Source: Gemmatimonadota bacterium
Lineage (GTDB): Bacteria > Gemmatimonadota > Gemmatimonadetes > Longimicrobiales > Longimicrobiaceae
DNA length: 5,003 nucleotides
NCBI GenBank assembly: GCA_019348265.1
Contig: JAHWJV010000286.1
Span: 1 to 5,003 of the forward strand
Reading direction: 5' to 3'
Shown here: positions 1 through 5,003 of the stretch, in pieces
How positions within the stretch are numbered: position 1 is the stretch's first letter
Layout of the letters: the number at the start of each line of letters is the position of its first letter
The notes under the pieces: model-generated
Seen by the model: the letters and a program-made list of their open reading frames with translations, nothing else
What the model was told of the DNA's origin: nothing
Database searches by the model: none
Made by a program: the position numbers and the translations under genes

Positions 1-238
1 GCGCCTCCTCCTTGAAGGGCGGGGCGGGGATCTGAGTCAGCTCGATCAGCTCGCGCCGGGCGCGCGCCGCGTCGCCCTCGATCGAGGCAAACGCGCGGCG
101 CACCGCCGGATGGGAGGCCAGGCGCTGAACCTCGGCGCAAAAGCGGTTCTCACGGGCGCACTCCGCTGGATCGGGCGCGCTGGGCCCGGCAGGAGCGACG
201 ATCGCGAGGGTCAGCAGGGCAACGGGTAGCAGATGCAT
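1..238 (-). CDS. Exported M20-type metallopeptidase, N-terminal fragment (runs off left edge)
   Basis: An open frame begins at ATG 238-236 and stays open to the window edge, giving 79 residues with no stop. Residues 1-20 form a hydrophobic, alanine-rich stretch (MHLLPVALLTLAIVAPAG) that looks like a Sec signal peptide, although it has no basic residue near the start. Around residues 44-61 comes a helix rich in Ala and Arg, then RRELIELTQIPAPPFKEEA at 61-79. The 'ELxELxxIPAPPFKEE' segment is what I recognise from the N-terminus of M20/M25/M40 family zinc aminopeptidases and related amidohydrolases, just before the domain that carries the metal-binding His and Asp. Those metal ligands lie outside the window, so activity cannot be judged. 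The gene starts 105 bp after the argR stop on the same strand and could be co-transcribed with it. No clear Shine-Dalgarno sequence precedes the ATG. A secreted or periplasmic peptidase is likelier than cytoplasmic ArgE or DapE, because of the signal peptide. Confidence 0.72.
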   Translation of the reverse strand, partial: MHLLPVALLTLAIVAPAGPSAPDPAECARENRFCAEVQRLASHPAVRRAFASIEGDAARARRELIELTQIPAPPFKEEA

Positions 239-343
239 GGTGTCTCGGGTCACTGCTGAATAGGTACGGGTCGATCGGACCGGCTCGCCTGGTGCTGCGT
301 GAGTGGGACGTGGTCAGCTGGGTCCTGGTGCGATTCGGGACGA

Positions 344-793
344 TCACATCCCGGCGAGCTGCTCGAGGCGATTGGTGACGGGGCGGAGGTGTTCGGGCCC
401 GCGGAGGACGATGAGGATCGAGTCGTCTCCGGCGATCGTGCCGACGACTTCGGGCCACTCTTCCCAATCGATCGCCGCCGCTACGGGCTGGGCGCCCCCG
501 GTCAGGGTCTTCACCACGAGGAGGTTGCCCACGCCGTCGGAGCCCAGGTAGAGCGTCGGCAGGAGGCGGAAGAGCGCGGGGGTCGGCTCGGTGACGTGAG
601 ACGGTACGGTATAGACTGAGCCCCCCTCCTCGTCCGGGACCTTTACCAGCCCCAGCTCGCGGATGTCGCGGGAGAGGGTCGCCTGCGCGACGTCGAACCC
701 CCGGCTACCGAGCAGCTCGCGAAGTACCTCCTGGGACGAGATGCGCTCGTTGCGGACGAGATCCAGAATGGCGGAGTGCCGCTGCGGTTTCAC
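344..793 (-). CDS. argR: Arginine repressor ArgR
   Basis: This encodes a 149-residue protein, the usual ArgR length. The N-terminal winged helix-turn-helix spans about residues 3-65: SQEVLRELL at 20-28, then ATLSRDIRELGLVKV at 38-52, where Ser41-Arg42 sit in the DNA-recognition helix. The C-terminal hexamerisation and arginine-binding domain contains GNLLVVKTLTGGAQPVAAAID at 89-109 and GTIAGDDSILIVLRG at 118-132. Asp123-Asp124 match the acidic pair that contacts arginine in ArgR of Escherichia coli and Bacillus. In the family, arginine-loaded hexamers bind ARG boxes and repress arginine biosynthesis, and in some species activate catabolism. The start is GTG at 793-791; no ATG lies upstream in frame, and starting later would cut into the helix-turn-helix. 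No good ribosome-binding site is visible. The gap upstream carries 7-bp repeats rather than a recognisable promoter, and no arginine biosynthesis gene is in view. The identity is secure; the regulon is unknown. Confidence 0.97.
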   Translation of the reverse strand: MKPQRHSAILDLVRNERISSQEVLRELLGSRGFDVAQATLSRDIRELGLVKVPDEEGGSVYTVPSHVTEPTPALFRLLPTLYLGSDGVGNLLVVKTLTGGAQPVAAAIDWEEWPEVVGTIAGDDSILIVLRGPEHLRPVTNRLEQLAGM

Positions 794-821
794 GAGAGAC
801 GCGAGATGATGGAAAGGGGAA

Positions 822-877
822 GTCTTCGGTCGTCAGTCGTCAGTCGTCAGTCTCCAGTCGTCGGTCGTCAGTCTTCA
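822..877. repeat. Tandem array of eight 7-bp units, consensus GTCGTCA
   Basis: Eight consecutive 7-bp units run from 822 to 877. Units 829, 836, 843 and 864 are exact GTCGTCA; those at 822, 850, 857 and 871 differ by one or two bases. The array ends in a small perfect hairpin at 873-887 (CTTCAG, loop ACT, CTGAAG). The period of 7 is not a multiple of 3, and the array lies between the cupin stop and the argR start, so it is not coding. Degenerate 7-bp arrays of this kind recur between genes in some bacteria, for example the STRR repeats of cyanobacteria. Confidence 0.85.
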
Positions 878-926
878 GACTCTGAAGTTGAGGACGCACC
901 TCGGAACCGGGTCAGAACGCGGCGCT

Positions 927-947
927 TCTCGACTGACGACTGACGAG
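927..947. repeat. Inverted copy of the GTCGTCA 7-bp repeat
   Basis: Two to three units of the reverse complement (TGACGAC, then TGACGAG, preceded by TCTCGAC) lie immediately downstream of the cupin stop codon. The 17 bases at 930-946 are an exact reverse complement of 830-846, with 83 bp between them. In an RNA read through the gap the two blocks could pair into a long stem. No T-run follows on either side, so this is not a classic intrinsic terminator. Confidence 0.8.
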
Positions 948-951
948 TCTT

Positions 952-1371
952 TCACAACCCGCTCAGCTGACCCTCGCCGGCGGCCCCGGCGTCGTCGATC
1001 ATGTAGTCGTCGCCGACCGCGGAGAGGGTGATGAGCAGAGCGCTATCCTCGGTGGCGCGGATGTCGTGAGCGTCGCCCGGGCCGAAGAAGAGCACTTCGC
1101 CCCTGTGGAGCTCGTGCTCCCCCTCCCCGGTGCGGAAGCGGATGTGCCCCTGGAGCACGTGCAGGGTCATCGGGCTGTCCGCCTGGTGGGTGCCGATGAC
1201 GTTGTCGGTGCTCATGGCCACCAGCGTCACGCGCATGCGTCCGGATCTGGCGAGCGTCCGGCCGGCGCGCCCACTGCGGCCGTACGACTCTTCGGCTCGT
1301 AGCTCCCCCAGCAGGGCCTCCAGGTCGAAGGTCAGAACGGGGCCTCCCAGGGGGCGATTGATCGAGGACAT
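952..1371 (-). CDS. Small single-domain cupin protein
   Basis: This encodes 139 residues. A short N-terminal segment (GGPVLTFDLEALLGELRAEE, 9-28) is followed by a Gly/Arg-rich linker and a single cupin barrel at about residues 45-118. The barrel reads as motif 1 (THQADSPMTLHVLQGHIRFR, 61-80) and motif 2 (GEVLFFGPGDAHDIRATEDS, 91-110), with the typical PGxxH turn at 98-102. Candidate metal ligands are His62, His71 and His102. The textbook HxH pair and Glu of motif 1 are not both present, so the metal site may be modified or absent. There is no signal peptide, so it is probably cytoplasmic. Cupins of this size include sugar or amino-acid dioxygenases, isomerases and ligand-binding domains, and the sequence does not say which applies here. 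The start ATG (1371-1369) has a good ribosome-binding site, GGAGAG at 1383-1378, six bases upstream. It lies 102 bp downstream of the barrel gene on the same strand. Confidence 0.88.
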   Translation of the reverse strand: MSSINRPLGGPVLTFDLEALLGELRAEESYGRSGRAGRTLARSGRMRVTLVAMSTDNVIGTHQADSPMTLHVLQGHIRFRTGEGEHELHRGEVLFFGPGDAHDIRATEDSALLITLSAVGDDYMIDDAGAAGEGQLSGL

Positions 1372-1434
1372 GGGCTTCTCTCCGCGCGAACAAGGTGGTC
1401 GTTTCAGGTGGCGCCGGAGGATGCAAAGACGGGA

Positions 1435-1466
1435 CCTGCCGGCAGGGAACAGGGAACATGTTCCCT
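1435..1466. repeat. Two adjacent palindromes including AGGGAAC 7-bp units
   Basis: The gap between the barrel gene stop and the cupin start holds a perfect 12-bp palindrome, CCTGCCGGCAGG (1435-1446), followed by AGGGAAC repeated at 1444 and 1451. The second copy forms a perfect 16-bp palindrome with its inverted partner (AGGGAACATGTTCCCT, 1451-1466). The right edge lies 7 bp beyond the barrel stop codon. It could be an operator for the cupin gene, a weak transcript-end hairpin, or a repeat relic. No T-run supports a terminator. Confidence 0.6.
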
Positions 1467-1473
1467 ATTCAGT

Positions 1474-3570
1474 TCAGTACCAGTACGTCATCCCGATGTA
1501 CCAGCGGCCCTCACGTTCGGACGCGTGCTCTCCGACCGGGCGCAGGTACTCGAAGGTGAAGGCGTCCTCCAGGATGCTGATGCCGAGGCCAAGGGCGGCG
1601 CGGGCGCCGTCGGTGGGGCGGGCGCGCAGACGCGCCAGCTCATCCGCCTGGTCAGCGTCGATGCGCGTCCAGCCGCTCTCCCCGACCAGCACCAGTGACG
1701 GGCGGAGCGGTGGGACGAGGAACCAGCCGACCCGCGCGATGGGGGTGGTCGAGCGCGGTGGTAGACCGGTCAGAAAGCGGGCGCGCGCGAGCAGCGCCGT
1801 CGATCCGCCGAACTCGTTCGCCTCGTAGCCTCGAAGTCCTTCCGTCGAGCCGAAGCGGAAGAGTCGCTGGGGCGGCGGCCCGCCGAAGGCGTGGCCGCCG
1901 TCCACCCGGGTCGCCAGCGTGAAAGGGCCAAGGCCGTACCTCAAGCTCGCCAGTCCGACCAGTCGCGTGAAGCGGAAGTCTCCGACCCCCAGCTCCGCGT
2001 CGGCGTGCAGGATCGCGCTGTTTCCGATCCCGAACGCTCCCGGCCCCAGCGCATACCCGCCACCGGCCTCGATTGCCGCGTGGGTGCCCGGCTCGATTCC
2101 GGCGAGTGGCCCGAACTCCTTCGCCACGCCGAACAGGTAGCTTCCGGTGTGGACCTCCACGGAGTCCTGCGACTCGACTCGCCCGCCCAGCCGGCCGGTC
2201 CAGCGCCCGGAGCGGAAGGTCGCGCCCGCCTCCGCCCCCCGCACGTCGTAGTAGTCTCGCTGATCGGATCCCCACAGCAGCGCCGGCAAGGTGTAGATGA
2301 GGTCCCAGTTGTAGCTGGGCCGGAAGGGCTGGATGTCGTGAAGCCGGCGGTACACGCCCACCTGCGCGCCCCAATCCACGCCAGGCTGCTGCGAGGCCGC
2401 GACCTGCTGACCCCAGCGCGCGGACAATTCGCCGCGAGGGGTGCCCTCCGCGAAAGCCCACCCGGCGGTGCCGTAGAGCTGCCACCTGTCCCGGCGGGTG
2501 TCGGCGGGGGTGAGCCGGCCGCCGATCCCGAGATAGGGCCCCTCCACCCGGTTGTAGCGGAAGAGATGGTTCGCCCGCTCGTAGTTGACGCCCACCCGGA
2601 GTCCGGTCCTGCCGGGGTCCGCGGTCTCGGTCGCGATCCGAAGGTCGTCGAAATCCTGCGTCGAGTACTCTCCCGCGTCCGCGCCGACATCCGCGCGCCA
2701 GTCCGCGAACGCATCCGGCCGGGAGCCCCAGGTAAGCCGAACCCGCTCACCGGTCGGCTGCCAGCCGGTGTTCAGATCGAGCTCCATGAACCGGTTGAGC
2801 ACCCGGGCGGCGACTGCCCCGCCCATGAGAGGCGAGTTCAGCAGGATCTCGCGGCGCTGCTGGAAGGGCAGCCAGAACCGTCCGTTCCAGAGCGCGTTGT
2901 CGAGCTCGAAGAAGCTCTCGAGCCGCCCGAGCGACGCGGGGAGCACGCCCTCGTCCCCGATGAAGCCGAAGCGTGCGCGCGCGACCGCGGCGCGCTCGGT
3001 GTCGAGGTAGAAGGTGCCGAGCACGAGCAACGGGATCTGGGCGCTGGTCTTCACCCGCGGCCGCACCGACACCGGCACCAGCGATACCCGCTGCCCCTGC
3101 ACCTCGATGACCACCGTATCCTCCGCCACGTACTGGTAGACCTCCGGCCCGCGCAGCCCGAAAGGGCTGATCGCCCGCGGTCCCGCGAAGGGAGTGTACA
3201 GCGAGGTGCCGTACAGGTGCGGGATGATCCAGGGCCGCTGGAAGATCGTGGCGAGTGTGTAGGGAAGCGGGATCAGCAGCCGTGTGCGATGCCCCTGCAC
3301 CTCCTGGTGGAGCGATCCGGTGCGCTCCCATTGAAGGGTCGAGACGATCTCGTCGACGCTCGCCGGCAGGTCGCCGCCCGCAACCGAGTCGGGAGCGACG
3401 GTGACGTACAGCGAGCTCTGCACACGGGCGCGGTAGTCGCGCAGCTCCGCAGGGATCTCGCGAGTCGCTTCGATCGCGCGCTCCACCAGCGCGCGGGTCT
3501 CGAGGGAATCGTAGATGGGAACCGTATCGGGCGCCTGGAAGAGGGCGGCCAGCAGCGCGATAGCTAACAT
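1474..3570 (-). CDS. Large outer-membrane beta-barrel protein (Omp85/DUF5686-like surface antigen)
   Basis: This encodes 698 residues. A short hydrophobic leader (MLAIALLAALFQA, 1-13) lacks basic residues but could serve as a signal peptide. Residues 20-270 look like a periplasmic domain, with alternating strands such as VIEVQGQRVSLVPVSVRP (154-171) and GTFYLDTERAAVARARF (185-201). The latter is the 'G-x-hydrophobic-D ... VxRxxF' pattern of lipid- or lipoprotein-binding beta sheets and DUF5686-type proteins. From about 275 to the end the sequence alternates hydrophobic and polar residues, with aromatic girdles and Gly-rich turns, as in a beta-barrel. FRFGSTEGLRGYEANEFGG (571-589) resembles the conserved (V/I/L)RG(F/Y) loop motif of Omp85 (BamA/TamA/Sam50) barrels. 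The chain ends in RWYIGMTYWY, the terminal aromatic expected for BAM-dependent insertion. I see no clear POTRA repeats. The ATG is the first start after the phosphodiesterase stop, is in the same frame, and has no ribosome-binding site. Translational coupling is likely. The substrate is unknown. Confidence 0.86.
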   Translation of the reverse strand: MLAIALLAALFQAPDTVPIYDSLETRALVERAIEATREIPAELRDYRARVQSSLYVTVAPDSVAGGDLPASVDEIVSTLQWERTGSLHQEVQGHRTRLLIPLPYTLATIFQRPWIIPHLYGTSLYTPFAGPRAISPFGLRGPEVYQYVAEDTVVIEVQGQRVSLVPVSVRPRVKTSAQIPLLVLGTFYLDTERAAVARARFGFIGDEGVLPASLGRLESFFELDNALWNGRFWLPFQQRREILLNSPLMGGAVAARVLNRFMELDLNTGWQPTGERVRLTWGSRPDAFADWRADVGADAGEYSTQDFDDLRIATETADPGRTGLRVGVNYERANHLFRYNRVEGPYLGIGGRLTPADTRRDRWQLYGTAGWAFAEGTPRGELSARWGQQVAASQQPGVDWGAQVGVYRRLHDIQPFRPSYNWDLIYTLPALLWGSDQRDYYDVRGAEAGATFRSGRWTGRLGGRVESQDSVEVHTGSYLFGVAKEFGPLAGIEPGTHAAIEAGGGYALGPGAFGIGNSAILHADAELGVGDFRFTRLVGLASLRYGLGPFTLATRVDGGHAFGGPPPQRLFRFGSTEGLRGYEANEFGGSTALLARARFLTGLPPRSTTPIARVGWFLVPPLRPSLVLVGESGWTRIDADQADELARLRARPTDGARAALGLGISILEDAFTFEYLRPVGEHASEREGRWYIGMTYWY

Positions 3571-3585
3571 TAGGGTTCGATCTGG

Positions 3586-4293
3586 TTACGATTCGCAGGC
3601 GTCGCGCCGCACCTCGGCCGCGACCCTCGGTCGATTGGTGATGATGCCAGCCACGCCAGCCTCGAGGAGCTCCCGGATACGAGTTGGTGCGTCTACCGTC
3701 CAGACGACGACGGGGAGCGCTTCGTTGCGGAGGACCTGCAGCGCGAGCGGCGTGGCGGCATCGACGTGCAGGCATACGCCCTGAGCGTCACTCGCCACCA
3801 CCGCCTCCTGTGCCGCTTCGTCCCACGCTTCCGTGAGGAGGAAGCGCCTGAGATCCGGCGCGATGCGGCCGAGCTCCCCCACCACCTCGGCGTGAAAGGA
3901 CGAGAGGAAGACCCGCTCGGTGAGGCGAGCGGCCCTCAGGACCTCTACCGTAGCCGCCTCGACCCGCGGAACCTTGATCTCCACGTTCAGCCAGGCTCCC
4001 GAGGCAGCGGCCCACGCGGCGGCCTGCTCCAGTGAGGGCAGCTCCGCTCCCGTGAGCCGCTGCAGCGCGGACCAGTCGTGGTCGCCGATGGCACCACGGG
4101 CCCCGGTCGTGCGGTCCAGCGTCTCGTCGTGCGAGATCACCGGCACGCCATCACGCGCCCGCTGGACATCCAGCTCCACGCCGTCCGCACCCTGCTCGAC
4201 CGCGCGCGCGAACGCCCGCAACGTATTCTCCGGCTCGTCGAACGGCGCCCCACGATGGCCGAGGATGAGCTGGTGTGGGAAGGGATTGTGCAT
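3586..4293 (-). CDS. Glycerophosphodiester phosphodiesterase
   Basis: This encodes a 235-residue GDPD-family TIM barrel. The family hydrolyses glycerophosphodiesters (deacylated phospholipids) to sn-glycerol 3-phosphate and an alcohol, using a divalent metal. Counting from ATG 4293, the signatures appear in order: GHRGAPFDEPENTLRAF with catalytic His13 and metal ligand Glu22; GADGVELDVQRARDGVPVISHD with ligands Glu40 and Asp42 and catalytic His55; NVEIK with Glu105 and Lys107; FLSSF; VVVWTVD with Trp198 and Asp201; and a terminal ITNRP. All key residues are present. There is no signal peptide, so it is probably cytoplasmic, acting in phospholipid turnover or glycerol-phosphate recycling. I chose ATG 4293 because family members begin only a few residues before the HRG motif. 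A GTG at 4371 is preceded by GGAGG (4380-4376) and would add 26 Arg/Ser-rich residues; it cannot be excluded. The gene is directly followed by the barrel gene. Confidence 0.93.
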   Translation of the reverse strand: MHNPFPHQLILGHRGAPFDEPENTLRAFARAVEQGADGVELDVQRARDGVPVISHDETLDRTTGARGAIGDHDWSALQRLTGAELPSLEQAAAWAAASGAWLNVEIKVPRVEAATVEVLRAARLTERVFLSSFHAEVVGELGRIAPDLRRFLLTEAWDEAAQEAVVASDAQGVCLHVDAATPLALQVLRNEALPVVVWTVDAPTRIRELLEAGVAGIITNRPRVAAEVRRDACES

Positions 4294-4445
4294 CTGCAGC
4301 GACTCTCTACCTTGTGTCCGCTCCCGAAGGCTCCTGCTCGGGCGACCCGACCGTGGCAAGAACCGGAGCACTAGTCCTCCGGGCCGCCGCTCGCCGCGCC
4401 GGCGACAGCGGGCCGATCCGTACTCATATTGAAAGCGAGGCCACC

Positions 4446-4646
4446 ATGCCAGCTCGAGCCGCCCACGCTGCCGCCGCCGTTCTCCTGCTCCTCCTCGCGG
4501 CCTGCGGCGGCACCGACCAGGGTGCCGGCGCCGCCGCGAGCGGCGGTCACGGCTCCGGGGCGGCCGCTCCGTCAGACACCGGGCTCAACTCGTCCGTCAC
4601 CGTCGATACGCAGGCGCTGCCCGACACCGCTGCAGGCGCGCGGTAG
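4446..4646 (+). CDS. Small predicted lipoprotein
   Basis: This encodes 66 residues. The N-terminus MPARAAHAAAAVLLLLLAAC has a short basic n-region, a Leu-rich core and a lipobox LAAC ending at Cys20, followed by Gly-Gly. It therefore reads as a signal-peptidase-II substrate that would be lipidated at Cys20. The rest (21-66) is low-complexity, rich in Gly, Ala, Ser and Thr, with no domain I recognise. The start ATG has a purine-rich ribosome-binding site (GCGAGG at 4435-4440) five bases upstream, which favours it over upstream starts in the same frame. An AT-richer patch, TACTCATATTG (4421-4431), is the only promoter-like sequence in the divergent gap with the phosphodiesterase gene. The lipobox is the main evidence that this is a real gene. 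High GC content makes chance frames common, and the tail could be noncoding in character. The function is unknown. Confidence 0.62.
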   Translation: MPARAAHAAAAVLLLLLAACGGTDQGAGAAASGGHGSGAAAPSDTGLNSSVTVDTQALPDTAAGAR

Positions 4647-4660
4647 AGGGCAGGAGTCCT

Positions 4661-4677
4661 CAGTGGTCAGTCGTCGG
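4661..4677. repeat. Degenerate copy of the GTCGTCA-type repeat
   Basis: CAGTGGTCAGTCGTCGG, 15 bp after the lipoprotein stop, is a two-unit degenerate relative of the 7-bp array at 822-877. Its recurrence in a second gap nearly 4 kb away suggests the unit is a dispersed intergenic repeat in this genome rather than a single local duplication. Confidence 0.5.
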
Positions 4678-4703
4678 TGGCTTGACGTATTCCGTCAGCC
4701 GCC
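4676..4703 (+). terminator. Bulged hairpin downstream of the lipoprotein gene
   Basis: Positions 4676-4682 (GGTGGCT) pair with 4697-4703 (AGCCGCC, one G-T wobble). After one bulged T, GACG (4684-4687) pairs with CGTC (4693-4696) around the loop TATTC. This makes an 11-bp stem starting 30 bp past the stop codon at 4646. It could mark the 3' end of the lipoprotein mRNA, but no T-run follows, so a Rho-independent terminator is not established. Confidence 0.35.
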
Positions 4704-4777
4704 AGCGGGCTGTGACTCAGCGCCGGACTGCCGGAGCGAAGCGAACCGGGGGGGTCTGCGCTCGTCGGCCACCGAGC

Positions 4778-4919
4778 AGCCCGCGAAGGCGGGCTTCGGA
4801 TCCGTGTTGCCGCGACTTCAGTCGCCGGGCTGGAAGCGGGCTCACCGAGCGATGCGTCGGACCCCTGCCCGGCGAGTAAACTCGCGGCAACGACAACAGG
4901 AAGTCGGCCTTCGCCGACT
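4778..4919. repeat. Composite inverted-repeat element with four hairpins
   Basis: Two 56-bp arms in opposite orientation (4778-4833 and 4864-4919) flank a 30-bp centre. By hand alignment they match at about 41 of 56 positions. Each arm carries an outer hairpin with a 7-bp stem and GAAG loop (4778-4795; reverse complement of 4902-4919). A 16-bp spacer ending in GTTGCC follows. Next is an inner hairpin with a 5-bp stem and TTCA or TTTA loop (4812-4825; 4872-4885), and then CGGGC. The arms differ at two outer-stem pairs and one inner-stem pair, and every difference is compensated on the other side of the stem. The spacing is identical in both arms. No coding frame or transposase accompanies it. 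It looks like a noncoding dispersed repeat of the REP/BIME or MITE kind, or a structured RNA. From memory, similar motifs are common between genes in Longimicrobium-like genomes. Confidence 0.7.
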
Positions 4920-5003
4920 AACGGGATCCCGGCGGCCATGCCCACGCGGCTGGTGATTTCGGTCCCTGGCCCACCGCGAGCCCCCGCCCTATTCTCACCC
5001 GGC
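4920..5003. other. Right-edge sequence with no supported gene
   Basis: Beyond the composite repeat there is a 10-bp palindrome CGGGATCCCG (4922-4931) and then unremarkable GC-rich sequence. An ATG at 4938 opens a frame of 22 codons to the window end, but it has no ribosome-binding site and no recognisable protein features, so I do not call a gene. Confidence 0.4.

Noticed and set aside
257..262. TGAATA resembling half of an ARG box between argR and the peptidase gene
   Set aside because: Only one half-site, with no matching inverted half at the right distance; six bases are expected by chance.
822..947. CRISPR-like array
   Set aside because: The units are 7 bp, directly adjacent and without unique spacers, and no cas gene is present.
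1891..3567. A 558-codon open frame on the plus strand, antisense to the barrel gene
   Set aside because: It mirrors the barrel gene almost codon for codon, is Arg/Pro/Gly-rich with no domain, and is the usual result of stop-poor high-GC DNA. The minus-strand frame has a leader, barrel pattern and terminal aromatic residue.
2747..3775. A 342-codon minus-strand frame overlapping the barrel and phosphodiesterase genes
   Set aside because: It lies in a different frame across two well-supported genes and its translation is Arg/Pro-rich with no recognisable motif.
4667..4945. A 92-codon minus-strand frame at the right end
   Set aside because: It runs across the hairpin and the inverted-repeat element, has no ribosome-binding site or domain, and its sequence is explained by the repeat structure.
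4938..5003. Possible gene start (ATG, 22 open codons to the edge)
   Set aside because: No ribosome-binding site, Pro-rich translation and too little sequence to judge.

Overview
The window is a GC-rich bacterial segment in which nearly all coding capacity lies on the minus strand. It resembles the Gemmatimonadota (Longimicrobium-like bacteria). This rests on the very high GC content, the style of the outer-membrane barrel and small cupin proteins, the 7-bp simple repeats in the gaps between genes, and a hairpin-rich intergenic element. It is an inference from composition and remembered patterns; no 16S or other phylogenetic marker is present.

Reading in the direction of minus-strand transcription (right to left), the genes are: a glycerophosphodiester phosphodiesterase (4293-3586); a 698-residue outer-membrane beta-barrel protein starting 15 bp after it (3570-1474); a small cupin (1371-952); the arginine repressor ArgR (793-344, GTG start); and the N-terminal 79 residues of an exported M20-type metallopeptidase that runs off the left edge (238-1). 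The one credible plus-strand gene is a 66-residue lipoprotein (4446-4646), transcribed divergently from the phosphodiesterase.

The gaps are not featureless. Between cupin and argR lies an array of eight 7-bp units, with an inverted copy next to the cupin stop codon. Between the barrel gene and the cupin are two adjacent palindromes, one built from a second 7-bp unit. The right end (4647-5003) has no supported gene. It holds a long bulged hairpin just after the lipoprotein and then a symmetrical element: two 56-bp arms in inverted orientation, each carrying two hairpins with identical spacing. Where the arms differ in their stems, the changes are compensated.

Functionally, the phosphodiesterase and barrel gene look co-expressed and may share a role in the cell envelope or lipid turnover, but the sequence does not prove this. 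ArgR is the only transcription factor, and no convincing ARG box was seen. Nothing in the coding part amounts to a new defence or mobile system. The most unusual signal is the composite inverted-repeat element at 4778-4919.
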